DNA of 64,000 bases from Salipaludibacillus neizhouensis (GCF_002886185.1 NZ_KZ614147.1:469187-533186); one strand, 5' to 3'. Shown: positions 8,530-17,996, numbered from the stretch's first letter. A program made the numbers and translations. Notes: generated by a model from the letters alone, not told the origin.

Positions 8530-8781
8530 ATGACCATCCAGGAACTTTATAATGAAGCTAAAGTGGAGGAATTCAAAAGTTTAATCTATCTAATTGAGTG
8601 GCTTGTATTTGAAAAAAAGGTTGTCTCATTGGAAAGCAATGCAAATAATATTGAATACATTATTGAAAAGTATAAAGGTCAGTTGAACCCGTATCTAATC
8701 GATTACAAAACAAAGGTTGAAGGTGCGGCAAGTGGACTGCAATTTTCAGAACCTAAAATTGATGATCTATCAGTGCAATAA
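8530..8781 (+). CDS. Small hypothetical protein
   Basis: 83 residues starting at ATG 8530, chosen because AAAGGGGGA stands seven to ten bases upstream; an in-frame ATG at 8509 has no such site. The protein is predicted largely helical (MTIQELYNEAKVEEFKSLIY), mixed in charge, with no cysteines, signal peptide or membrane segment. I do not recognise a family. It stands alone before the argS leader. Confidence 0.55.
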   Translation: MTIQELYNEAKVEEFKSLIYLIEWLVFEKKVVSLESNANNIEYIIEKYKGQLNPYLIDYKTKVEGAASGLQFSEPKIDDLSVQ

Positions 8782-8904
8782 ATTAATAGCGACAGAGAAC
8801 TGAAATATAGGGATAAATCATTTAAATGGATATAGAGATCTTGATTTTTTAAATTATCGTGGTAAGATTTAAAATAATATTCGAATGAAATTAATACAGA
8901 CATA

Positions 8905-9149
8905 TCAGTGACAAAGAGAGTAGTGATTTGTAAGGGAACAGCGAGTCGGGGACGGTGTAAGCCTGATACTTAGCGAATCATGAAGCGCACTTTGGAGATG
9001 CTTTCTTGAAAACAAAAGTAGGGAAAAGCCGGGGAGGACCTCGTTATCAACGCCAAGTGGTTTCTATAGGATAGAAACAATCAGAGTGGTACCGCGGGAT
9101 AAATTTATAGCTCTCGTCTCTTTATCGTTAAAGAGGCGGGAGTTTTTTG
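8905..9149 (+). ncRNA. T-box leader controlling argS
   Basis: The tRNA-sensing leader senses uncharged tRNA-Arg and allows read-through into argS. Seen directly: the conserved T-box AGAGTGGTACCGCGGG at 9083-9098, a terminator at 9111-9147, and a stem I with GAGTCGGGGACGGTG near 8943. The specifier position before ACTTTGGAG is occupied by CGC (8986-8988), an arginine codon, which fits the downstream gene. The 5' limit is approximate. The upstream AT-rich sequence around 8840-8890 probably holds the promoter, but no clear pair of hexamers stands out. Confidence 0.93.
9111..9147 (+). terminator. Regulated terminator of the argS T-box
   Basis: CTCTCGTCTCTTTA pairs with TAAAGAGGCGGGAG (two wobble pairs) around TCGT and is followed by TTTTTT. 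The T-box sequence just upstream forms the competing antiterminator when uncharged tRNA binds. Confidence 0.9.
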
Positions 9150-9196
9150 TGTCTTTCTGCCTCGGAAAAATTTAAAATCTACGAGGAGGATTCACG

Positions 9197-10879
9197 GTGA
9201 AAATCAAAAAAGATGTTGTAGAGATAGTTTTTAATAGTTTAGAGGGTCAGCTAAGCCGCGAGCAGATTGAGCATATGCTTGAAAAGCCGCAATATGATTA
9301 TATGGGTGATCTGGCGTTCCCTTGTTTTACTCTTGCAAAGCTGTTCAGACAATCACCTCAAAGTATCGCAAGCGATATTGCCAGTAAAATCACGAATCCA
9401 TTGGTGGAGAAAGTAGAAGCGGTAAGAGGTTATGTGAATGTATTTTTGAAGAGAGATAAAGTGACTAACGAAGTGATCAATGAGGTGAATCGATCTGCTC
9501 AAGAGTATGGGAATCTAGATATAGGCCGGGGAGAGGTAGTCACCCTCGATTTTTCCTCTCCAAACATCGCAAAGCCCTTTTCAATGGGACATTTGCGCTC
9601 GACCGTGATCGGAAACTCACTGGCACTAGTCGCTGAAAAGTGCGGATACAAAACGGTAAAGATCAACCATATTGGAGACTGGGGAACGCAATTCGGAAAA
9701 TTAATAGTTGCCTACCGATTATGGGGGAAGGAAGACACCTTAAGGCAGGACCCTATTAAGGAGTTGTTAAAACTATACGTTCACTTTCATGAGAAAGCGG
9801 AGCACGATCCCTCTTTAAATGATCAAGCCCGGGAATGGTTTAAGAAGTTAGAAGAAGGCAATGAGGAAGCAAGGTCGTTGTGGACGTGGTTCAGGGAAGA
9901 ATCATTACAAGAGTTTTCGAAGATTTATAAGAAACTGGGAATCACGTTTGACTCTTATCATGGGGAAGCATTTTACAATGACAAGATGCAAAGAATTGTC
10001 GATCTTTTGGAAGAAAAAAAGATGCTTGAACAATCTGAAGGTGCGCATGTTGTTCCGTTAGAGGATTTGCCGCCGTGTCTGATCAGGAAACGAGACGGCT
10101 CAACTCTTTATGCGACAAGGGATTTAGCGGCAGCTGTCTATCGTCAGGAAAATTACCATTTTAAGAAATCTTTATATGTAGTCGGAAATGAACAGAGCCT
10201 TCATTTCCAACAGCTATTTACTGTATTGAAGAAAATGGGCTATGAATGGCAGAAAGGCATGGAACACATATCCTTTGGGATGATGCTGAAGGACGGCAAA
10301 AAAATGTCGACACGAAAAGGGAAAATTGTCTTATTAGAAGAAGTCATCCAAGAGGCAATTTCGCTTGCTATGAAAAATATTAATGATAAGAATCCTCAGC
10401 TTGAAGCGAAGGAAGAGGTGGCTCGTCATGTCGGTACAGGAGCGATTATCTTTCATGACTTGAAGCATCATCGAAGCAATGATATTGAATTTTCACTGGA
10501 GGACATGCTGAGATTCGAAGGTGAAACTGGACCCTATGTGCAATATACCCATGCGAGAGCATCCTCACTTTTAGTAAAAGGTCAATTCGAAAAAGATAGT
10601 GACCACGTAGGGATTGATGACAAGGAAGCATGGTCCGTTGTGACACAGCTAATGTATTTTCCAAATGTGATCAAACGAGCTTCGGAAAACTCGGATCCAT
10701 CACAAATTGCCAAATATGTTGTTGAACTGTCACGAGCGTTTAATCAGTACTACGGTTCTGTAAGGGTGTTAGATGACGCTAGTAAACGACAAGCCAGACT
10801 ATCCCTCGTGTATTCGGTTAAAGCTGTTTTAAAAGAAGGTTTAAGACTACTAGGACTGCAGGCACCCGAAAAAATGTAA
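9197..10879 (+). CDS. argS: Arginyl-tRNA synthetase
   Basis: Class I aminoacyl-tRNA synthetase that charges tRNA-Arg. The HIGH-type motif is in SPNIAKPFSMGHLRSTVIGN, and the second signature appears as KKMSTRKG. An N-terminal Add1-like domain precedes the Rossmann core, and a DALR anticodon-binding domain ends the protein with GLQAPEKM. 560 residues is normal for Bacillus ArgS. The start is GTG 9197 behind GAGGAGGA. Expression is governed by the T-box leader just upstream. The GNAT gene follows after 50 bases and may be cotranscribed. Confidence 0.96.
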   Translation: MKIKKDVVEIVFNSLEGQLSREQIEHMLEKPQYDYMGDLAFPCFTLAKLFRQSPQSIASDIASKITNPLVEKVEAVRGYVNVFLKRDKVTNEVINEVNRSAQEYGNLDIGRGEVVTLDFSSPNIAKPFSMGHLRSTVIGNSLALVAEKCGYKTVKINHIGDWGTQFGKLIVAYRLWGKEDTLRQDPIKELLKLYVHFHEKAEHDPSLNDQAREWFKKLEEGNEEARSLWTWFREESLQEFSKIYKKLGITFDSYHGEAFYNDKMQRIVDLLEEKKMLEQSEGAHVVPLEDLPPCLIRKRDGSTLYATRDLAAAVYRQENYHFKKSLYVVGNEQSLHFQQLFTVLKKMGYEWQKGMEHISFGMMLKDGKKMSTRKGKIVLLEEVIQEAISLAMKNINDKNPQLEAKEEVARHVGTGAIIFHDLKHHRSNDIEFSLEDMLRFEGETGPYVQYTHARASSLLVKGQFEKDSDHVGIDDKEAWSVVTQLMYFPNVIKRASENSDPSQIAKYVVELSRAFNQYYGSVRVLDDASKRQARLSLVYSVKAVLKEGLRLLGLQAPEKM

Positions 10880-10929
10880 GAAGTAAAGAACCTTAATAAA
10901 CATTTGCCTAAAGAAGAGGTGATCAGTGA

Positions 10930-11715
10930 ATGGTTACATTGATAAAGGAAGATTATCAAATGGTGAAAAGTCTTCTTGAAGAAAATTCAGCAACGGTACC
11001 AACCTTTGCTGATGCAATTGTTGATGGATTCATTGAAGGAAATATTTACACGGATGACAAGGTTGAACCACGTTCATTAGTAGTCGAAACACGTAATGGA
11101 AAATATTTTGTGTGCGGAGAGCAGAGTCATTCGTGTATACAAGTCTTTAAGAAGTTAATTGACGAAAAAAAAGAAGAAAGTCTGATGATTTTTTCTGGTA
11201 ATGCAGCTTGGGATACTTATATTGAGAACATCCTGCACAAGACTACCATAGTGAAAACCACGAGAACTTGGTTTATTTTTAATGCGGAGAGATTCTATGA
11301 AATGAAAGATACTGTTCCAGCCATACAGACAGAAGTAAAATCGATAACGAGAGACTTAATGAATATGAGTGAAAAGTATAGAGACAGTTACTATAAAAGT
11401 AATTGGGGAAATGTCGATTCCTTTTTCACTTGGGGAATTGGAGTCTGTGCGTTACACAACGATATACTAGTGGGTGAATGCATATCCATCTATCGAAGTA
11501 ATCGAAAAGCGGAAATTGATATATTTACAGAGGATGATTTCAGGGGATACGGACTGGGATTCTTATTAGCAAAACATTTTATCGCTACATGTCTCGATGA
11601 AAATATAATCCCGACTTGGGACTGCGATGTAACAAATAAAGCTTCTGTAAGACTTGCGGGAAAAGTAGGTTTTGATAGAGGCCCGGTATATAGCCATTAT
11701 GAGATAGTGAGATAG
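10930..11715 (+). CDS. GNAT-family acetyltransferase
   Basis: 261 residues. The C-terminal half has the GNAT fold with the acetyl-CoA pyrophosphate loop in FRGYGLGFLLAKHFI (Q/RxxGxG type) and the terminal ASVRLAGKVGFDRG. The N-terminal half (about 1-120) is a distinct domain, the two-part build of the GNAT_acetyltran (PF12746) family. The substrate is unknown. GAAGAGGTG precedes the ATG. It lies 50 bases after argS, without a terminator between them. Confidence 0.8.
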   Translation: MVTLIKEDYQMVKSLLEENSATVPTFADAIVDGFIEGNIYTDDKVEPRSLVVETRNGKYFVCGEQSHSCIQVFKKLIDEKKEESLMIFSGNAAWDTYIENILHKTTIVKTTRTWFIFNAERFYEMKDTVPAIQTEVKSITRDLMNMSEKYRDSYYKSNWGNVDSFFTWGIGVCALHNDILVGECISIYRSNRKAEIDIFTEDDFRGYGLGFLLAKHFIATCLDENIIPTWDCDVTNKASVRLAGKVGFDRGPVYSHYEIVR

Positions 11716-11727
11716 TTGTATTTTTTT

Positions 11728-11860
11728 ATACACCAGAATTTATAAAATTGGCAGCTACCTTCACACCGCGCGTATCAAGGGAAACCCATCCTTGATACTT
11801 AAAAGATGGCGGTGGAAGCTGACGCTGTATTTAATAAAAGACGCTACGCGTTTTTCTTAT
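11728..11860. repeat. Structured repeat, copy 1 (133 bp)
   Basis: Shares long flanks with 32851-33010. The left flank carries CAGCTACCTTCACACCGC and GTATCAAGG; the right flank carries GGCGGTGGAAGCTGACGC and TATTTAATAAAAGACG, then a T run. In this copy GTATCAAGG pairs with CCTTGATAC to make a perfect internal hairpin. CACCG...CGGTG and CAGC...GCTG can form an outer stem. No ORF fits. It could be a structured RNA or a non-autonomous mobile element such as an IS200/IS605-derived palindromic repeat. Confidence 0.75.
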
Positions 11861-11884
11861 ACTATAGAGAACAGATTAACTCGG

Positions 11885-11919
11885 TAGAAGGTATTTAGTA
11901 GTAGGCTAAATACCTTCTA
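11885..11919. repeat. Perfect 14-bp inverted repeat
   Basis: TAGAAGGTATTTAG and CTAAATACCTTCTA with a 7-base loop. No T tract follows, but it may still end the argS-GNAT transcript. The remaining gap up to 12058 shows no gene. Confidence 0.6.
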
Positions 11920-12058
11920 TTAATGTGTGTATTACTTTTCAATAGTTTTTAGTTGTTTTTAGTATTTAAAAAATTCGGACTTGTTTGTATACTGAACACA
12001 CCTCAAGAATATCATAACCTCCCCTACAACTATGAGACTTCCATAAGTAACTAAGTTA

Positions 12059-12073
12059 ATGTAAGCGCTTTAA
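12059..12073. promoter_or_regulatory. cre-like CcpA site
   Basis: ATGTAAGCGCTTTAA matches the Bacillus cre consensus WTGNAANCGNWNNCW at all but one fixed position. Its place 117 bases before the start of a polysaccharide lyase gene fits carbon catabolite repression. The promoter itself was not resolved. Confidence 0.55.
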
Positions 12074-12189
12074 ATCTAAGCGTGGCAAAGAAATTCAATC
12101 TTATTTGCCAAAGGAGGCGGGGTTTAGAAAAAGTGATCAAATATAGTAGTGTTACTTGGACACATTTTTTAAATATGAGGAGGAGTAAA

Positions 12190-15100
12190 ATGTATAGGAA
12201 GAAAAGTATATCTATTTTCATGATTTTTATGATGCTATTTTCAGTGTTATCGAGTATTAGTATTTCAGGAAGTGAAGTATCTGCAGAAGAGGCTGAGGTT
12301 GTTACAGGATTGAATGTAACTGGAGTGACAGACTCCACTGTTTCTCTTAGCTGGACCAATTACGAGGGAGCCGATGAGTATGTTATTTATTGGGCCGATA
12401 AAAACGTGGAAAACGTTCAGTACCAAAAGGTAGCAACAGTAACTGATGCGGCTTATACCTTTGAAATGTCTACTCATATTCCGCATTATTTCAAGGTAGC
12501 CGCTGTTGTTGGCGATACAGAAGAAGCTGTATCCACAACGGTAAAGTCTGAGACGAAAAAAGAGTTTACTATTCAATTAGAAGACCTTGATAGAGGATTG
12601 CTTGCAACAACAACCTCTGAAGGTGTTTTTCTTAGCTGGAGACTCTTGTCAGATGAAGTAACAGGATATTCTGATTATGGTCAAAGAGGAACAGATTTCA
12701 ATGTTTATCGAGATGGAGAACTCCTGGATACCGTGGAGACGAGCACAAACTATTTAGATACAGATGGAACAGGTGCCTCTGAATATTACGTAACTGCAGT
12801 AGTAGATGGGGAAGAAACGAGCGATGTAAGTGATACAGCAATGCCATGGGAGGATTCCTATTATGATTTAGAGTTACAAACGCCAGCAGATGGTGTGACT
12901 CCAGCTGGGGATTCTTATACTTATAGTGCTAATGATATGAGTGTGGGTGATGTGACAGGTGATGGTAAATATGAATTTATCGTAAAATGGGATCCATCAA
13001 ATTCTAAGGATGTCTCGCAAGTAGGATATACAGGTAATACGTATATTGATACGTATAAGTTTGATGGGACACTTCTGCACAGAATGGACCTTGGTGTAAA
13101 TATCCGTTCAGGTGCACATTACACGCAGTTTTTAGTTTATGATTTTGATGGTAATGGAAAAGCAGAAATTATGTTTAAGACTGCTCCTGGCACTAAAGTG
13201 ATGAACTTCGATGGAAATGGAGAGATTGAGTCAGAAGAGTATATTACTATGCCGGATGAGGACATTGATGCTGGATACAGCAACGAAGATGATTACCGGA
13301 AAAATGCGGATGATTATTATGATCATCTCGTTAATGTATTTATGAATTGGCACGAGCATGAAGAAGTTACTGCCGGTAATTGGCCTGAAACACTGGAAGA
13401 GGCTTTGGGCACAGATGTGGAGTATGACTACCCGCTTTCTAGAGAGGATGCCGAAAGTTTAGTTGATTATTTCATGGATGTTTATGCACCTAGCCGAAGT
13501 AGTAACAATGACTTACGTAATTTCGAAGGCTTTATTTTGGATGGGCCTGAATACTTAACTATTTTTAACGGTGAAACAGGTGCTGAATTGGAGACGATTA
13601 AGTACGAACCTGCTCGCGGTGATGATGGCCTAATGTGGGGAGATTATGCCTATAGTAGAATTGAACCCGGCAATCGTGTAGACCGTTTCAATGCTGGGGT
13701 AGCTTATCTCGATGGGGAGAACCCATCTGCAGTTTTCAATCGTGGCTATTATACTAGGGCGACCTTCGCTGCTTATGATTGGGATGGGGAAAATCTGCAA
13801 GAGGTATGGGTTGCCGATAGTGGGCATGTGCCGATGAACAATCCTTTCAATGATACTCCTCACGGAGCAGCTGGCTCAATTGAGGATTTTGCAAGGTTAG
13901 CAGGTCAAGGAAATCATCAAATTAGTACAGCTGATGTTGATGGAGATGGAAAGCATGAGATTATCCATGGTGGTGCAACGCTTGATCATGATGGAACATT
14001 GTTATATAGCTCAATGGCAGACCTTCCTGAAGGAAGTGGAGCACCTGGAGAGAATGTCATTTTTGGTCACGGAGATGCGCTACATGTTTCAGATATTAAT
14101 CCCGATAGACCAGGGTTAGAGATTTGGTCTGTTTTCGAAGCTTCTGCTTGGGCGCCATATGGTAAAGCGCTACGTGATGCCGCTACAGGGGAAGTAATAC
14201 ATGGAGAGTATACTGGCAATGATGAAGGGCGCGGCATGATCGGTGATGTTGTCCGGGGAGAACGAGGTTTAGAAACATGGAACCGTAATTTAAAGGCTGC
14301 TGACGGAAAAGTAATTAGCTCCAATACCCCTGGAACAAATATGAACATCAAATGGGATTCGGATATGACAACTCAACTTATCAATGGTTCAGGAAATGCG
14401 ACACCGACAATTGATGATTGGGAGAATGGTAGACTATTAACTGCTGACGGGACTAGGACCAACAACGGGACAAAGGGTAATCCTTCATTAGTAGCGGATG
14501 TGTTTGGTGATTGGAGAGAAGAGCTTCTTGTTCGTACTGAGGATAGCTCCGCAATTCGTATTTACACAAATACAGAAGTTACTGATCGTAAAATGTATAC
14601 ATTAATGCATGACATTCAATACAGAACCGGAATTGCATGGCAGAACGGCAGCTATAATCAGCCTGCGTATCCAAGCTTTTATTTTGCATCAGATATTGAT
14701 TGGGATTTCGTTCCGGTTCCTAATTACTCTGGTGAACTAGAGTATATTGAAGAAGAAGGACCGGAAATTGATGTGAGTGATATAGAAGATTTAATTGCAG
14801 CAGCAAAAGAGATATCAAATGAAAATAATTCCTACACAGAAATGTCTTATCAAACGTTGCAAGAAGCTATTACCGAAGCGGAGGAAGAACTTGAACAAAT
14901 AATCTATCAGTATCAAGTTAGTAGTGTGGTGAGAAACTTACAGGTTGCTATGGACGGGTTAGAAGAAATTGTTGATTTAGGTCCTGGTTGGAGATTTGAC
15001 TTTGGATCCTCGACGAGCCCATTAGCAAATGGGTACACAAAAATAACCGATGACACGGTTTATGACGAAGAAACAGGATATGGTTTTGCTGAAGCGGCTG

Positions 15101-16167
15101 ACGGGAACCGAGACCAAGGTGAACCTGATGATTTAAGAAGAGATTTCATCTTGGCTAATGGCAGTGAATTAATGGTCGATGTACCTGATGGAGAGTATGA
15201 CGTAAAAATTATTACGGGCGCACAAACAGATAGTAATGACACGACATTTTCTCTTGAGCATGAAGACACTCAAGGAGGTACACGAACAGAAGCCGGTGAA
15301 TTTGCAGAATATAAAGATACAATTGCAGTGTCTGATGGACAATTAAATATCGTATTTACAGGCTCATGGGCTCGTGTAAATGGAATTGAAATTGTTGCAG
15401 TAGAAGACTTCAACGTGAAATTCGACTTTGGTTCGAAGGGAAGTCCAACTGCGTATGGTTATGAGCAGGTAGCAAATAGCTTGCTTTATGATAGTGAAAA
15501 GGGCTTTGGACTGAACAAAGCTGTAGCAGAACGAGACCGAGGTGGACCTGATGATGTAAGAAGAGATTTCGTGATTGATGGTGATTACGAATTTACCGTC
15601 GACCTTCGCGATGGAGATTATCTTCTTCATATTATTGCGGGTGATAATATCGCCTCTAATACTTCGACCTTTTCTGTCGATGGGGAAAGTATTGGGAGTA
15701 TTGCCTCCGGATCCGGAGAATTTGGAGAATTAACAGAACAGGTGACAGTGACGGATGGACAGTTAACCCTTAATATTGGGGAACGAATCAATGGTCTTGA
15801 AATTTACTATGTACCTGAAGATGAAGAGAGTGTAGATGTAAAGGAGCTTGAAGGACTCATTGAAGAAGCAAAAGCTATTTCTAATGAAGAGAAAACTTTC
15901 ACAGACAGCTCATACGCATCGCTACTAGAAGCTATTGAAGCTGCAGAAGCAGCACTTGAGGCGATTACGACGGAAGAACAGTTACAGGTTGAAATTGCGT
16001 CATTACAAAAAGCGATGGACGAGTTAGAAGAGGTACCTGAACCGGAGCATCCAGGGAAAGGTCATAAGGACAATCCAGGCAAAGGACCATTAAACAGTCC
16101 TGGTAAAGGGCCAATGGATAACCCAGGTAAAGGGCCAGTAAATAATCCAGGAAAGAATAAGAATTAA
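12190..16167 (+). CDS. Secreted multidomain rhamnogalacturonan lyase (PL11)
   Basis: Extracellular lyase cutting the rhamnogalacturonan I backbone of pectin by beta-elimination. ATG 12190 follows AGGAGGAG, giving 1325 residues; earlier in-frame ATGs lack this site. Order: signal peptide 1-32 (cleavage near VSA/EE), fibronectin III domain about 37-120, PL11 beta-propeller about 126-855 with repeated calcium-type loops (DVTGDGKYE, DFDGNGKAE, DVDGDGKHE), a FIVAR-like helical module about 860-930, two related malectin/CBM35-like modules about 932-1073 and 1075-1207 (both with DFGS and PDD(L/V)RRDF), a second FIVAR-like module about 1216-1280, and a tail of PGKGP repeats. No LPXTG anchor is seen. 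A cre site lies upstream. It stands alone without other pectin genes beside it. Confidence 0.92.
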   Translation: MYRKKSISIFMIFMMLFSVLSSISISGSEVSAEEAEVVTGLNVTGVTDSTVSLSWTNYEGADEYVIYWADKNVENVQYQKVATVTDAAYTFEMSTHIPHYFKVAAVVGDTEEAVSTTVKSETKKEFTIQLEDLDRGLLATTTSEGVFLSWRLLSDEVTGYSDYGQRGTDFNVYRDGELLDTVETSTNYLDTDGTGASEYYVTAVVDGEETSDVSDTAMPWEDSYYDLELQTPADGVTPAGDSYTYSANDMSVGDVTGDGKYEFIVKWDPSNSKDVSQVGYTGNTYIDTYKFDGTLLHRMDLGVNIRSGAHYTQFLVYDFDGNGKAEIMFKTAPGTKVMNFDGNGEIESEEYITMPDEDIDAGYSNEDDYRKNADDYYDHLVNVFMNWHEHEEVTAGNWPETLEEALGTDVEYDYPLSREDAESLVDYFMDVYAPSRSSNNDLRNFEGFILDGPEYLTIFNGETGAELETIKYEPARGDDGLMWGDYAYSRIEPGNRVDRFNAGVAYLDGENPSAVFNRGYYTRATFAAYDWDGENLQEVWVADSGHVPMNNPFNDTPHGAAGSIEDFARLAGQGNHQISTADVDGDGKHEIIHGGATLDHDGTLLYSSMADLPEGSGAPGENVIFGHGDALHVSDINPDRPGLEIWSVFEASAWAPYGKALRDAATGEVIHGEYTGNDEGRGMIGDVVRGERGLETWNRNLKAADGKVISSNTPGTNMNIKWDSDMTTQLINGSGNATPTIDDWENGRLLTADGTRTNNGTKGNPSLVADVFGDWREELLVRTEDSSAIRIYTNTEVTDRKMYTLMHDIQYRTGIAWQNGSYNQPAYPSFYFASDIDWDFVPVPNYSGELEYIEEEGPEIDVSDIEDLIAAAKEISNENNSYTEMSYQTLQEAITEAEEELEQIIYQYQVSSVVRNLQVAMDGLEEIVDLGPGWRFDFGSSTSPLANGYTKITDDTVYDEETGYGFAEAADGNRDQGEPDDLRRDFILANGSELMVDVPDGEYDVKIITGAQTDSNDTTFSLEHEDTQGGTRTEAGEFAEYKDTIAVSDGQLNIVFTGSWARVNGIEIVAVEDFNVKFDFGSKGSPTAYGYEQVANSLLYDSEKGFGLNKAVAERDRGGPDDVRRDFVIDGDYEFTVDLRDGDYLLHIIAGDNIASNTSTFSVDGESIGSIASGSGEFGELTEQVTVTDGQLTLNIGERINGLEIYYVPEDEESVDVKELEGLIEEAKAISNEEKTFTDSSYASLLEAIEAAEAALEAITTEEQLQVEIASLQKAMDELEEVPEPEHPGKGHKDNPGKGPLNSPGKGPMDNPGKGPVNNPGKNKN

Positions 16168-16241
16168 AAGTAAAAAACAAAGGAACAAACGACCAGCGGT
16201 ATTGTGAACATTTACCTTGTAAATGTTATCTAATTAAGAAA

Positions 16242-16276
16242 GAAAGCCCTGTGCGAATTTCGCTCAGGGCTTTCTT
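16242..16276. terminator. Bidirectional terminator
   Basis: GAAAGCCCTG and CAGGGCTTTC pair perfectly. The hairpin lies between the lyase and the convergent HemD-like gene, with A-rich sequence on the left and T-rich on the right. Confidence 0.85.
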
Positions 16277-16318
16277 GTACTATATTACTCATATTTTACT
16301 AATATTTAGTTTCATTCA

Positions 16319-17119
16319 CTATTTCTCGTAATAGCGACTAAGTTCCTTAATCATTGCGCCCATTCTTTCTAATTCGGGTTGGACCATACGCTCGATACCT
16401 TCATCCCGTAAAGCTTCAGCAGTCACTTTTCCAACCGCAACTGCGAGTATATTATCGCCGAAAGCATCTAGTATTTCTTTAGTATAGCCTTTCTCTGTCA
16501 CGTATTTGAAGAGTGATCTAACTTGAATAGCAGCTGTGAAACAGACGGCATTGACTTTTGATTGCATCACTTCCTGGCAAAATAACTCGACCGTATCCAG
16601 GTCAGGATCAATATGTTTATAAGGGAGAATCTGCATGACTGTCGCTCCGGCTTCCTCTAAATAGGTTACAAGAGAGGGGGCATTTTCGCCGTGGAGCTGG
16701 ACCATGACTCTTTTTCCTTTGAAGTCAAATTGCTTCAAGGACTGAATTAGTCCATTAATTGTCCCGTCGTCATCTTTTGCAAGTGGACTTACTCCAATTT
16801 TTTTCAAGGCAGCAAACGTTTTGTATCCTCTTGCTCCTATATCCGTATCTTTCATCATCTGCAAAAATTGATCCCTTATTTCCATTTCTTCGGCTAAATC
16901 GAGGAGCGTATTCGCACCCATACCAGTCGTGAAAATCATCCAGTCAAATTTCTCTTGAACAGCTCTTTCAAGATCTTCCTTCACTTGTTTGTCATTTAAA
17001 AATACAGTTCCTTGAAGAGAACGAACGAGAGGAGTACCTTTTTGTTTTTCTATTAGTGTACTCATTTCTTCAGTTTTTCTTGAAGCAGCAAGCACGACTT
17101 TTTTGTTTTCTAAACTCAT
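16319..17119 (-). CDS. Uroporphyrinogen-III synthase-like protein (HemD family)
   Basis: 266 residues with the two-lobed HemD fold pattern: an N-terminal VVLAASRKTEEM, FDWMIFTTGMGA in the first lobe, and VNAVCFTAAIQVRSLFKYV and ILAVAVGKVTAEALRDEGI in the second. The family closes hydroxymethylbilane to uroporphyrinogen III in haem, sirohaem and cobalamin synthesis. No other tetrapyrrole gene is nearby, so this is a stand-alone copy, perhaps for sirohaem, or a paralog with another role. It is followed by the convergent terminator. Confidence 0.8.
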   Translation of the reverse strand: MSLENKKVVLAASRKTEEMSTLIEKQKGTPLVRSLQGTVFLNDKQVKEDLERAVQEKFDWMIFTTGMGANTLLDLAEEMEIRDQFLQMMKDTDIGARGYKTFAALKKIGVSPLAKDDDGTINGLIQSLKQFDFKGKRVMVQLHGENAPSLVTYLEEAGATVMQILPYKHIDPDLDTVELFCQEVMQSKVNAVCFTAAIQVRSLFKYVTEKGYTKEILDAFGDNILAVAVGKVTAEALRDEGIERMVQPELERMGAMIKELSRYYEK

Positions 17120-17243
17120 GTGAATCGCGTCCCTTCTATATAGTAGTCTGTGTATTATTATAACCTATATTATCAGAGTCGTCGTTTCCTTTAACAAGAG
17201 AGAGTTAGAGTACCGCCAGCATATAGGAGTAGGCATGTACTTT

Positions 17244-17612
17244 TTACATGTAGTAGATGAATAATAACCCACTCATTATAAACAACAACACGAGTATTTG
17301 AAAAAGAACAAGATTTAGAAAGCGAGAAGAAATTTTAGTAGAAAGTTTTCGTTCATCGGACCACTCACTCTCGAACTCATCATTTAATAATCGTTTTCCC
17401 ACTCTACTGAACCCATGAATAATCCCGTCTAAGAAACGTCCTTTAATAATGAAGGAAATTAACCAAACGATTAAATAAGCTAAGGCAACGTAGAATAATG
17501 CATTAATATAGTGGAGAAGATTAGACGTAGGTGCAAAGACTATAAAAAGGAGAAAACTGAAGAAAAAATTAAGCAACAAAACAATCCACTTATTATAAAT
17601 AAACGGCAGCAT
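17244..17612 (-). CDS. DUF3899-type small membrane protein
   Basis: 122 residues from ATG 17612, chosen because GGAAGG lies before it; an earlier in-frame ATG at 17714 would add an unlikely N-terminus. Three hydrophobic segments lie at about 8-25, 33-52 and 100-120, with a charged loop (RVGKRLLNDEFESEWSDERK) between the second and third. This pattern fits the DUF3899 family of Bacillales. Function unknown. Confidence 0.65.
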   Translation of the reverse strand: MLPFIYNKWIVLLLNFFFSFLLFIVFAPTSNLLHYINALFYVALAYLIVWLISFIIKGRFLDGIIHGFSRVGKRLLNDEFESEWSDERKLSTKISSRFLNLVLFQILVLLFIMSGLLFIYYM

Positions 17613-17899
17613 AAATAATGACCTTCCTTTTTTATAAAATATTGTATGAGATATTATATGACATATTATAGCATAATAATGATGAATCCTAGTCCAATTA
17701 CGGGGAAAACACAAGATAGGCTCAAGAGCAAAAAAAACACGTAAAACAATTATTACTCAGTTAATTGTAAAATTAGTTACAAATTTATAATTATTTAGTA
17801 ATATAAAATCAAATCTTCAACACTTTAAACGAACAACGCGGTGAAGTGTGCCAATCTTAATTAGGAAAAAAATTCAAATAAATTCCGAAAAAAAAAGAT

Positions 17900-17932
17900 G
17901 CACAATTGAAAAAAAACTTGTATAATATAATT
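17900..17932 (+). promoter_or_regulatory. AT-rich promoter region of the opp operon
   Basis: TATAAT at 17921-17926, with a second overlapping TATAAT at 17926-17931, about 70 bases before oppA. No strong -35 is seen at the right spacing. The rest of the 17613-17996 gap is AT-rich without a recognisable gene. Confidence 0.4.
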
Positions 17933-17996
17933 TGTAGTTGGTAGGTACACGCCTAAATATTCAGAAAATATAAATTAAGGGGAGGACAACATCTAT

